From IMG/VR virus record IMGVR_UViG_3300014501_000027, positions 1 through 46,106 of that record: a stretch of DNA of 46,106 bases, one strand, 5' to 3'. This DNA is from a virus. Below, piece after piece: positions 33,201 through 40,002 of this stretch; within the stretch, counting starts at the first letter, position 1, and the number at the start of each line of letters is the position of its first letter. Made by a program: the position numbers and the translations under genes. A model generated the notes under the pieces. The model was given only the letters and a program-made list of their open reading frames with translations, was not told the origin of the DNA and did not search any database.

Positions 33201-36200
33201 TCCTGGGGATGCACAAACCGTTGCTAGAATAGAGAACTGGCATGACCTTACGAATGTTGATGGGCGCTGGAAGATACATAGTGGAAAAATAGATGTAACA
33301 CCTATTATTGAGCGATACACAAAAGAACTACCAAAGCTTGTCGAGAAGTTAGGAAAGAAATATGGAGTAAATGTTGAGAAAACTGAACAAGAGACTAAGG
33401 GACGATCAGTATTAGAAGCACTACATGAAACATTGAGTGACAAAAAACCAACCGAGAAAGCAACACTAAACACATTCAATGTGACTCCAGAACTTCGCCA
33501 GGCTGCACAGGAAAAAGGGTTCCCTCTGTTCCAGCGTTCAGCTGCGAACGAGCCTCGGGCACGGGTTACTATTGATCCTAAATCTGGTCAAAAAGTAATA
33601 GAACTTTTTCGTAGGGCTGATGCATCTAGTCTTATTCATGAAGGTGGACATATATTTCTTGAAAATCTTAGACAGGATGCTGCACACCCAAATGCACCAC
33701 AACAAATAAGAGACGATTATCAAACTGTACTAGATTGGTTTGGCGTTAAAACGTTAGATGGATTATCACACGAAGAACTGACTAAACATCATGAACGTTT
33801 CGCACGGGGATTTGAACAGTACCTCTTGGACGGGAAAGCACCGTCACCGGGCCTCGCCCGTGCGTTTGAAATGTTTAAGGAGTGGCTGACACAGATTTAC
33901 GGAACCCTGGTCCGCCGAGGGGAGACCGTACCTCCGCAGATTAAAGAAGTCTTTGACCGTCTTCTCGCAACTGACGAAGAAATTGCCCGCGCCCGGCCAC
34001 AAATAGAGCCAGAAGGCCACGCTACCCCAACACTATTCGACATTCACAGCGGCCTCGCTGCCACCACAGACCCGCATGAGGCCGAGGCGACGGAAGCTTC
34101 GGTTACTGCTGGCCGCAACGACGCCATCGCCCATCCGCCAAGGGAGATCACAAATGAAATCGAAACAGCCCTCCATGACAGTAGCGGAGAAACTGGAAGC
34201 GGCGCAGAGCGACTACGAGCGGTGGATGGCAGTGGCGACAAAACCGGGGATGAGTCTGGCCGCGGCCAACTGGGCACTGGGGGTGGCCAAGTCCGCCAAA
34301 GCGTCAGTGGATCTACTCAGCAAAGCCGTACCGAATCAGTTGGACCCCGATCTAACCCAATTGCTCCAACTGCCGCCCGAACCTATCAGGGAACCACCGG
34401 ATCAAGATTCGTTGACGGAAAAGGGAACTTCAGTCTAAAGGATGTAAGGTCTTTTGGGGACCTGCAAGAATTAATGCATGATATGCAGGGGAACACAGGA
34501 ATAAGCGAACAGCCGGTTACTCCTGGGATGTTATTGGATTTATCTAATGCGATGGGGTTGGATAGAGTTAATAGTGAATTAGGCCGCGGGTTGAATGCGC
34601 AGGATATAGTAAAAGCGCAGGCGATCCTGGGCCAGGCTTCACTGGATGTAGTAGCAAGTCGAAAGTCTTTCATTGAAAATGCTACCCCAGAAGCGGCGAT
34701 TGAGTATGAGAAAACGCTTCAACGTATGAAAATGATTATGGGGAAGTACGCCCAACAGCGTACAGAGTGGGGAAGAAGTGGGCACGCACTACAACAGATT
34801 TATAAACACTGGTCGAAGGAAGCGGGTAATATTGAAGAGGCGACAGGATTAAGTTTTAATCAATTGTTGGCTGAGGCGAAACTTGGTTCGGAGATGGTTG
34901 ATCAGTTTGGAAACGCAAAGTGGGTTCGAGATACGCGAAAGCCTGAATTTGGTAAAATGATACTGGAGTTCTTTACCAACAATGTTCTGTCTGGACCTGC
35001 GACGCATTTTACGTATTTTATAGCAGGACAAATACTATCTGCACATAACGCTTTGATAGAACAACCAGTTGCAGCGCTTATAGGTCAAATCCGGCAAGGG
35101 TTCGATCCAGGTCGTGAAAGAGTTTACGCCGGAGAAGCTATTGCGAGTCTTCAAGAATATATTCGTTCTCTGCCAAAGGCTACACAGGCCATGATCGAGG
35201 GCGTGCGATCCGGGCAACAAATACTACAACCTGGACAGGGACCTAGACCTCTTCCAACGTGGAGAAAACTTAGTAAAGGTGAAATACCATCTTCTGCTGA
35301 AATGCGGTTAACTGTAGATGCATTGGCGAAGACTATCGCCAGTCAGGATGTACGCTGGGGTGAAGTCCAAGCTGATTTATATAGTTTATTCCGGGGGATG
35401 AAGGATGGAATAGTATCTAACGCGAAGTTACTTGACGCGGGTGGGCAGTGGGGAACGCAGCAGTCACAGCTAGGTTATATCCCCGACGTGAAAGCCTTTG
35501 GAGCAACTATTCCAGTAGGTTCCGCTGTTCGCTTACCCAGCCGTGCTATTGCTGCACTGCACAGTTTTCAGTATACCCAAAACTATTCAATAAAGATCAA
35601 TGCCTGGGCGTTTAGGCAGGCGACAAATGAGGGATTGAAACCCCGGACGACTGAACATTCAGCTAGAACAGGAGAACTACGCCAGAACCCGACAGCCGCT
35701 GCAATGGATAATTCTTCCACGCGGGCTTATGAACTGTCCATGCTTGGTGAGAGTGGTGAATTAGTTAAGAACTTGCAGAAAGTGTTTAACTGGGCACCCG
35801 AACTGCCCTTCCTTGGACAAACGCCAATCTTGAAGTTCATAGACCCATTCATCCATATTGCATCGAACGTAGTTAATCAATCTATAGTCCATCGGACTCC
35901 CTTGGGCCTCCTTTCTCGTCAGATTCGTAAAGATTTAGCTGGAGAAATTCCTGAAGGAGCGACACCTACTCAAAAAGCGCAGATACAAATCGATCAGGAT
36001 TCCGCACTTGCGCGAATGATTGTTGGCTCGACTATCGCCATGACCTTTGGCGGACTTGCTTCACAGGGACTTATGTCTGGTTCCGGTCCTGCTGATCCTT
36101 CAAAGCGTGCAGTATGGGAAGCATCAGGCAATCGTGCGCATAGTCTTCGTATTGGAGATATGAATTACAGTCTTAATAGATTGGGTTCCCTTGGAATGCT

Positions 36201-36939
36201 CGCGAGTATCTCCGCGGATATGTATAGTGTTGCCCATTTAGCGTCAAAAGGGGACATGTTGCTGGCAGCGCAGACACTCCATCATGCGGTTACACAGAAT
36301 CTACTTGATGAAAGCTTCATCCGTGGCCCGGCTGATTTCATTCAAGCAGTTGAAGAGCCGGAACGATACGGGGAACGCTACATACAGAACTTTGCAACTT
36401 CATTTATCCCAGCAAGTTCTTTTCTTACGCAGGAAAATAAAGCGATTGATCCGTACACTCGACAAGCACGAACAGTTGTGGACGCGATCAGGGCAAAGAT
36501 ACCCTGGATTTCACAGGAGTTAGCTCCGCGTCGAGATATTTGGGGTGAACCCATTCCAAATCCTGATGCACTTATTGGAAAGGGACTTACTGCTATATAT
36601 GAAAGCCGCATGAGTCAGGACCCTGTTAACATCGCGCTTTCTAAACTTGATGCAGGTATCGCGGCGGTGCCGAAGAGTATTCGGAATGTACAATTAACTG
36701 ATCAGGAATATGACGATTTTCAAAAGTATGCTGGGCGTTTACTAAAGACACGATTGAACGCGATAGTCATTTCCCCATACTGGAAACAACTTGATCCCCA
36801 AATGCAACGCAGGACAGTACAGGAGTTCATTAAACAGTCCCGAGAGGTAGCCCGAGGGATTATGTTCGGGAGGTATCCACATATCCCTGCTGATGCGACA
36901 CGAGCGAAACAAAATATGTTCAAGGAGGATGATGAATGA
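30223..36939 (+). CDS. giant polyvalent internal/ejection protein with zincin motif, 2238 aa
   Basis: The N-terminal 130 residues include two SDDLKxIYG repeats and a glycine-zipper segment (GFVGGTIAGYGL). Coiled-coil helices follow (about 380-500). At 872-878 the motif HEIQSDW occurs, followed by FKTSWPELALKRMIRYA, a signature of phage polyvalent proteins. A metallopeptidase-like HEGGH lies at 1139-1143 with E1198 (ARGFEQYLLDG) as possible third ligand. Residues 1290-1405 are a low-complexity Gly/Ser/Thr linker. The C-terminal 800 aa include hydrophobic and helical parts (LSGPATHFTYFIAGQILSAH) as in ejection proteins. It probably enters the host with the DNA and may cleave a host target; that is inference. 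Confidence 0.82.
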   Translation: MTDFSDDLKNIYGGAADQPAADSSFSNDLKSIYGDQPYEDQSSWLGTAARSLERNIVPGLGGAAAGFYTGAAFGGYGAIPGTIAGFVGGTIAGYGLQTAQNYAIKQAPQSWQDALGFNEDQEKIDEREHPYASFIGGMLPFAITMKPGGFAKPEGYENLTGFQKLLVDPVTSRLFSGAVVGGVELGQELVGGDGPDWTKVATATGFGLVLNKANTLGQKIEKFGARLGGARPYVPDVEREPIPQPDTEGLFHVPPGVEDHTIDENLTTPFSEESSDLFGGGFFHSEDTMLAREDARVSNRAGIPTPNTNPYEQIYDAHLKQLDHDYIDAPSILDSGDFNVMGIGSNEETHRGSEARNEEVKTTAQAAKQAELATFGPIQHDIELKARATHPELFSEYDQLVAQRQELHEQIAKLNNPPLEDIQAAHAKANEIEAQLNAIVAEKQGYTGGKQARQLRAQLRNAQATAQDLLDRSRAYQTGEAEETPELAALREAHQAIDYRLRDVGKGMAAARQEVQPEPVNPNLTLYQPSLLTQAVAGLKAKYTIVDGKIKEMLPALQRATDRTADNQGVNVNQITLDQNRQSLFNYFKAQAQSAGRPAPEASAWADVIARGYMTRAARMGYYAPHGISVAGPEDVSTPIEGLTLNQPGFLPGFYSAVQHAVLTSKQERASGPQWINQIRNTGGVKPEEVEWLGLDKWLQGLGKVSKKEVMDYISANNLELKEQYRGNINTADEFAEYEHVKLPGGDPGSYREILLQLPQEGRSFQSYHWDSPDVLAHIRFDTRTEPNIEAVKKATAVLDEAEKVDKAADAKQHEMIMGLSKYAKGEKVPTEVIHALEEVYEESKQKHTLFKEAAAALEQAKRDGKKTLMLHEIQSDWHQQGKKKGYIDPEALEKANKAVDDAIASRREAGIREHQLIMELANDSSPEAITRVKQATEEYKQSAIAVQTAQDTYIRQQKTKIPDAPFKTSWPELALKRMIRYAADNNFEKISFPGDAQTVARIENWHDLTNVDGRWKIHSGKIDVTPIIERYTKELPKLVEKLGKKYGVNVEKTEQETKGRSVLEALHETLSDKKPTEKATLNTFNVTPELRQAAQEKGFPLFQRSAANEPRARVTIDPKSGQKVIELFRRADASSLIHEGGHIFLENLRQDAAHPNAPQQIRDDYQTVLDWFGVKTLDGLSHEELTKHHERFARGFEQYLLDGKAPSPGLARAFEMFKEWLTQIYGTLVRRGETVPPQIKEVFDRLLATDEEIARARPQIEPEGHATPTLFDIHSGLAATTDPHEAEATEASVTAGRNDAIAHPPREITNEIETALHDSSGETGSGAERLRAVDGSGDKTGDESGRGQLGTGGGQVRQSVSGSTQQSRTESVGPRSNPIAPTAARTYQGTTGSRFVDGKGNFSLKDVRSFGDLQELMHDMQGNTGISEQPVTPGMLLDLSNAMGLDRVNSELGRGLNAQDIVKAQAILGQASLDVVASRKSFIENATPEAAIEYEKTLQRMKMIMGKYAQQRTEWGRSGHALQQIYKHWSKEAGNIEEATGLSFNQLLAEAKLGSEMVDQFGNAKWVRDTRKPEFGKMILEFFTNNVLSGPATHFTYFIAGQILSAHNALIEQPVAALIGQIRQGFDPGRERVYAGEAIASLQEYIRSLPKATQAMIEGVRSGQQILQPGQGPRPLPTWRKLSKGEIPSSAEMRLTVDALAKTIASQDVRWGEVQADLYSLFRGMKDGIVSNAKLLDAGGQWGTQQSQLGYIPDVKAFGATIPVGSAVRLPSRAIAALHSFQYTQNYSIKINAWAFRQATNEGLKPRTTEHSARTGELRQNPTAAAMDNSSTRAYELSMLGESGELVKNLQKVFNWAPELPFLGQTPILKFIDPFIHIASNVVNQSIVHRTPLGLLSRQIRKDLAGEIPEGATPTQKAQIQIDQDSALARMIVGSTIAMTFGGLASQGLMSGSGPADPSKRAVWEASGNRAHSLRIGDMNYSLNRLGSLGMLASISADMYSVAHLASKGDMLLAAQTLHHAVTQNLLDESFIRGPADFIQAVEEPERYGERYIQNFATSFIPASSFLTQENKAIDPYTRQARTVVDAIRAKIPWISQELAPRRDIWGEPIPNPDALIGKGLTAIYESRMSQDPVNIALSKLDAGIAAVPKSIRNVQLTDQEYDDFQKYAGRLLKTRLNAIVISPYWKQLDPQMQRRTVQEFIKQSREVARGIMFGRYPHIPADATRAKQNMFKEDDE
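34141..34146 (+). promoter_or_regulatory. ribosome binding site inside the giant gene
   Basis: AGGGAG is followed by a 7-base spacer and an ATG at 34154 that is out of frame with the surrounding giant gene. The match and spacing are as good as at most true starts in this window. Confidence 0.6.
34154..34438 (+). CDS. overprinted gene within the giant gene, 94 aa
   Basis: This frame is shifted by one base from the 2238-aa gene. It has AGGGAG at ideal spacing and reads as an ordinary soluble protein: MKSKQPSMTVAEKLEAAQSD, YERWMAVATKPG, a second helix AANWALGVAKSAKASVDLLS, then a Pro-rich end. Codons end mostly in G or C. The host frame here reads instead as a low-complexity SSGETGSG / GRGQLGTGGG linker, as if the nested frame were the constrained one. 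The long form from 34076 lacks a good ribosome site. Function unknown. Confidence 0.6.
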   Translation: MKSKQPSMTVAEKLEAAQSDYERWMAVATKPGMSLAAANWALGVAKSAKASVDLLSKAVPNQLDPDLTQLLQLPPEPIREPPDQDSLTEKGTSV

Positions 36940-37079
36940 ACCCACCGCGACAGGCAGTTAAACCAGTAAAACGCACTAAGGTACACAAAGGAAAACAAAA
37001 AATACGCACTAAACATGCTCTAACAGCAAAACACTTCCTAAGTGGAAGTTTGACTATTCCAAAAAAAGATGCTAAATAA
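36936..37079 (+). CDS. small very basic protein, 47 aa
   Basis: The ATG overlaps the giant gene stop (ATGA) and AAGGAGG lies at good spacing. The product is Lys/Arg-rich (MNPPRQAVKPVKRTKVHKGK, then QKIRTKHALTAKHF) and ends TIPKKDAK. Small basic proteins can bind nucleic acid or be packaged; no family is recognised. Confidence 0.68.
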   Translation: MNPPRQAVKPVKRTKVHKGKQKIRTKHALTAKHFLSGSLTIPKKDAK

Positions 37080-37101
37080 TTACGTAGAAAAGGAGTTTAA
37101 C

Positions 37102-37560
37102 ATGACTACAGCTGCAGTTACCGCCACCGCACAGCCCCCAAGATTGGTGCCTACTGCTTCTCAACCTGTTCGCATTCCATGGGGTGATTGGGCTGAACAG
37201 ATTTTAGTTCATGAAACTACACTGTTGGAGTCGGCAGCGGAAGCGGGAGTGCAACTTGTTGCCTCGGTAACACCCATGGGAGGACTAGTTGCTGGACTTG
37301 TCGGGCCGATCGTAGTTAAGCAACTTGTTGATCAGGGACTTGCTTTGGCTGAAGGAATGTTGAAAGGACAAGCGATCAATATTGTGGAACCTAACTGGAT
37401 TGAATCCTACGTGTTAAATACTATTAATGCGCAAGCTCCCAATCTAGCTATTAAGATGGGAGATACCCTTAACCCAATCATAAAGGCGGCAATCGTCAAG
37501 GCGACGCCTCCTGAAACACCGGCTCCCTCAAAGTGGTTGGGTGCTCCTAACGCTATCTAA
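37102..37560 (+). CDS. hypothetical protein, 152 aa
   Basis: ATG 37102 is chosen for AAAGGAG upstream; an in-frame start at 37069 would overlap the previous gene. The N-terminal 30 residues are Ala/Thr/Pro-rich and likely disordered. The centre is helical and fairly hydrophobic (AEAGVQLVASVTPMGGLVAG, GPIVVKQLVDQGLALAEGML), without a clear transmembrane segment. It opens the run of small membrane and exported genes. Function unknown. Confidence 0.72.
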   Translation: MTTAAVTATAQPPRLVPTASQPVRIPWGDWAEQILVHETTLLESAAEAGVQLVASVTPMGGLVAGLVGPIVVKQLVDQGLALAEGMLKGQAINIVEPNWIESYVLNTINAQAPNLAIKMGDTLNPIIKAAIVKATPPETPAPSKWLGAPNAI

Positions 37561-37573
37561 AAGGAACTGTGTT

Positions 37574-37882
37574 ATGAAAAACTCTCTTATTCTCCTTGGT
37601 CTCTTCGCACTTGCTGGGTGTAATAGTGCGTCAACTGTTACAACGGCAAACAACACACTGGCAACACTGGCAAATAATCAGATTCCAGCCGCTTGCGCTA
37701 TCGTCAAGGTTGCCGAAGGCTATTACTCTACGATCGTGGAAACTACTCCTGTCCCGGCGATAGCAACTGCGGAGAGTGCTGTCAATGCGATTTGTGCCAA
37801 TCCACCCACGGACTTAGCAGGTGCGTTCTCGACACTGTTAAATGAGTGGGTTATAATCCAGGCGGCTACGGTTAAACCGTAG
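37574..37882 (+). CDS. small lipoprotein, 102 aa
   Basis: ATG 37574 follows AAGGAA. The N-terminus MKNSLILLGLFALAGCNSAS contains a good lipobox (LAGC), so the mature protein should be diacylglyceryl-modified at Cys16. The mature part is Thr/Ala-rich, with Cys pairs near AACAIVK and NAICANPP. Phage outer-membrane spanins are lipoproteins of this sort, and membrane proteins suited as partners follow; a spanin role is plausible but unproven. Confidence 0.75.
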   Translation: MKNSLILLGLFALAGCNSASTVTTANNTLATLANNQIPAACAIVKVAEGYYSTIVETTPVPAIATAESAVNAICANPPTDLAGAFSTLLNEWVIIQAATVKP

Positions 37883-37912
37883 AGAGTAATTCGATAAGGA
37901 AGGAATAGTAAC

Positions 37913-38074
37913 ATGAGTCTAATTCTTGTCGTAATCGTCTTGGTACTAGTCTTCGGTGGAGGTGGCGGGTACTACGCCCATAGCTATTACGGTGGAGCGG
38001 GGTTAGGTGGGAGTTTACTTGTAACTATCTTGGTTATTTTTCTTGTAGTGTGGTTATTGCAGGGAAGATTGTGA
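37913..38074 (+). CDS. DUF3309-like small hydrophobic protein, 53 aa
   Basis: Start ATG after AAGGAA. The pattern MSLILVVIVLVLVFGGGGGY, then YAHSYYGGAGLGG, and a second hydrophobic stretch VTILVIFLVVWLL matches the short two-span DUF3309 type frequent in alphaproteobacteria and their phages. It overlaps the next start by four bases (GTGA). Function unknown; a membrane role is certain only from hydrophobicity. Confidence 0.75.
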   Translation: MSLILVVIVLVLVFGGGGGYYAHSYYGGAGLGGSLLVTILVIFLVVWLLQGRL

Positions 38075-38430
38075 AATATCTAATCATCGTGCTCTCCCTG
38101 TATGCCTCCAATATAGGAGAGCACGTCGTGCCTGACATAACTTTCTCAGTGTCTAATTCTCATGTAGAGCATCAAATTACGATAGAGCGGCGAGGGACGA
38201 GAACTATCGGTGCGATCATTGATGGAGTTCCGTTTCAGATGGAAGATGCGACTGCTCGGGCAGACGGCAAGGCCCTTCGTGGTGGAGGGATAACGGTACA
38301 AATATTTCAGACGACAATTACTGTAGTACAACAAGGGCATGTGACATTTTCAGGAATAATAAGTAAATCAGCCTCAGAGAAGATTATCGAATTCATCCTG
38401 GCGTGTAGACTGCCGCCGATCAAGTGGTGA
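38071..38430 (+). CDS. small exported protein, 119 aa
   Basis: GTG 38071 is preferred: it overlaps the DUF3309-like stop and has GGAAG upstream, giving an N-terminus KYLIIVLSLYASNIGEH typical of a signal peptide; a longer form from 38050 is less likely. The mature part has strands (DITFSVSNSHVEHQITIERR, GITVQIFQTTITVVQQGHV) and a basic C-terminus (CRLPPIKW). Family unknown. Confidence 0.66.
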   Translation: MKYLIIVLSLYASNIGEHVVPDITFSVSNSHVEHQITIERRGTRTIGAIIDGVPFQMEDATARADGKALRGGGITVQIFQTTITVVQQGHVTFSGIISKSASEKIIEFILACRLPPIKW

Positions 38431-38434
38431 TTTG

Positions 38435-38665
38435 ATGGACACAATGGAAGTCCTGATCTGGACAAATGGCTTCATTATTGTTCTTTTAGCTGTCTCAGTT
38501 ACCGTGAGCTATCTTGGCTACCGTAAAGGCATTGCTAGTGGTGATAAACTAGATAAGCAGCACCTCGCCACTAATAGTCGGCTGGATCAATTGATAGTTG
38601 AAACACGGGCTAGTGGGCACGCTGCTGGTGTTGAGGAAGAGCGGAATAAGAAGAATGCCGTTTGA
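38435..38665 (+). CDS. small membrane protein, one span, 76 aa
   Basis: ATG 38435 begins just after the previous stop. One hydrophobic span (LIWTNGFIIVLLAVSVTVSY) is followed by a basic/polar helical tail (GDKLDKQHLATNSRLDQLIV) and a charged end (EEERNKKNA). This N-in single-span topology with a helical outer domain resembles inner-membrane spanins, but it is short. Overlaps the next gene by 11 bases. Confidence 0.66.
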   Translation: MDTMEVLIWTNGFIIVLLAVSVTVSYLGYRKGIASGDKLDKQHLATNSRLDQLIVETRASGHAAGVEEERNKKNAV

Positions 38666-38936
38666 GGTTTCTAGGGTTAGTCTATATGTAACGATTGCGG
38701 GTCTCGTGGGCGCGCTGATTATTAATATAGCGCTGGGGGCGTGGAATTTATCTGAATTGTTTTATAGAGTGGGAGCTATGGAGCTTAAACAAACTTCCAT
38801 GGTGGTGCAAGAAGAAGAGAACAGAATATCGAATGAGAAGACACTGATTGAGATCGGTAAAGTTGGTGCACAAATTGATGGGGTTAGTAGGCTTTTGGAT
38901 AGGGTACTGGACCAAAATGACACTCATAAAAAGTAG
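38655..38936 (+). CDS. inner-membrane spanin-like protein, 93 aa
   Basis: ATG 38655 is supported by GAGGAAGAG upstream. A single transmembrane segment (VTIAGLVGALIINIALGAW, residues about 9-27) is followed by a long amphipathic helix (EEENRISNEKTLIEIGKVG and further). Its end overlaps the next gene in another frame. This arrangement resembles the i-spanin/o-spanin pair; the function is inferred only from topology. Confidence 0.62.
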   Translation: MPFEVSRVSLYVTIAGLVGALIINIALGAWNLSELFYRVGAMELKQTSMVVQEEENRISNEKTLIEIGKVGAQIDGVSRLLDRVLDQNDTHKK

Positions 38937-39174
38937 CATAATTGTTATGATACTTCTTTGCAGTAGTAATGCTGATGCGCGCGGTTGGTTTCACTGGCCG
39001 TGGTACAGTTACCACCACAGGCATCATCATGTACGATATCATTATCATCAGCGCCCGGTTAGCGCACTCCCGCAAAATCCACCGGATCAGAGTAATCTGA
39101 TCGAAATGCGCCACAAATTAGATGATGCTGGACGGATAATTCAAGAGGGGCCGCATCAAATTCCGCCAAAATAA
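38917..39174 (+). CDS. histidine-rich exported protein, 85 aa
   Basis: ATG 38917 lies inside the end of the preceding gene in a different frame. The signal peptide is MTLIKSSIIVMILLCSSNAD with cleavage near ADA before RGW. Then comes a His/Tyr/Arg-rich stretch HHRHHHVRYHYH, and a Pro-rich region. No lipobox is convincing. His clusters suggest metal binding. The overlapped position would suit an o-spanin, but without a lipid anchor this is uncertain. Confidence 0.65.
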   Translation: MTLIKSSIIVMILLCSSNADARGWFHWPWYSYHHRHHHVRYHYHQRPVSALPQNPPDQSNLIEMRHKLDDAGRIIQEGPHQIPPK

Positions 39175-39199
39175 AAGAAACAGAACGGAGAGTGTATTA

Positions 39200-39676
39200 A
39201 TGACTTCTTTTGATCCGAACCCCACACACTGGTCGCCCGATTTGAAAGCGGTAAGCCAGTTAGTGACGCTGATTATAACTATAGTTGGAAGTGTTGGGGG
39301 CGGATCATTTTATCTAGGTGAGAAGATATATGATTTTGCTGAGGCACAGACACTTTTAATTCAACAAGTGCATGAAATGCAGGGGCAGTTAGTTGAGCAA
39401 CGATCACAGATTCAAGATGAGAACTTACAACGTTCTCATTCATTAGCCGACTTGAAAGGGGATATTGTACCGCGGATAGCAAAACTTGAAGAGGCTATAC
39501 ATGTGGCTGAGGTGGAAGCTGCGGCAGCCCGTCAACATGCTGAGGATATGAAAGAAACTCTTCGACGGTTAGAAGATTACGCATCGAAGAATCTCGCAGT
39601 TACTGAATCGCATGACGCTGATATTAAGGCGACGGCGAAGGCGGTCGGGGCCGAGGATGGGACTCCTGCGCGCTAG
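39200..39676 (+). CDS. membrane-anchored coiled-coil protein, 158 aa
   Basis: Start ATG after GGAGAG. A membrane span lies at about residues 17-40 (LVTLIITIVGSVGGGSFYLG), followed by more than 90 residues of coiled coil (VHEMQGQLVEQRSQIQDENL, AKLEEAIHVAEVEAAAARQH). It is the last gene on the plus strand, 10 bases before the opposing end. A spanin-like or membrane-organising role is plausible. Confidence 0.7.
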   Translation: MTSFDPNPTHWSPDLKAVSQLVTLIITIVGSVGGGSFYLGEKIYDFAEAQTLLIQQVHEMQGQLVEQRSQIQDENLQRSHSLADLKGDIVPRIAKLEEAIHVAEVEAAAARQHAEDMKETLRRLEDYASKNLAVTESHDADIKATAKAVGAEDGTPAR

Positions 39677-39686
39677 AATTTCCTTA

Positions 39687-39998
39687 TTAATTCACTCCGT
39701 AATAAAAGAAACAGTAGATAGTGGCTTGTTTCCCGAGCTGTTCGTTCCAAAATCCCCAGATTTGGCCGTCCTGTGATGGGAGGACCTTGTCGTAAGGGAC
39801 TACTTGATCTAGTCCATCAATGTGAATTCCGTCGGGCAGTGCATGTACCTGATCCTCCAGTAGAAGATGTGCGTCTGCTGGGCCGCAACAACTGGATTTG
39901 ACCCAGGCGGGGACTGGAGTATTGTTGGCCCAGTAATCATGGCCTGCACAGGACAGTATTGAGACCCCCAAGAAAAATACAAACCAAAATGATTTCAT
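39687..39998 (-). CDS. small secreted protein of Rhizobiales type, 103 aa
   Basis: ATG follows AGAGGA and lies 4 bases after the stop of the ATPase gene. The signal peptide MKSFWFVFFLGVSILSCAGH ends near CAG before HDYW, giving a mature protein with HDYWANNTPVP and the Cys-Cys motif VKSSCCGPADAHLLLEDQ, then VVPYDKVLPSQDGQIWG. Small secreted HDWY..CC proteins are common in alphaproteobacteria, so it may be host-derived. The Cys pair suggests a disulfide or metal site. Function unknown. Confidence 0.72.
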   Translation of the reverse strand: MKSFWFVFFLGVSILSCAGHDYWANNTPVPAWVKSSCCGPADAHLLLEDQVHALPDGIHIDGLDQVVPYDKVLPSQDGQIWGFWNEQLGKQATIYCFFYYGVN

Positions 39999-40002
39999 TT
40001 TA

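Noticed and set aside
39677-39720. Bidirectional terminator at the convergence of the two arms
   Set aside because: Only a weak TTATT/AATAA inverted repeat without a GC stem or clear T-tract; support is too poor.
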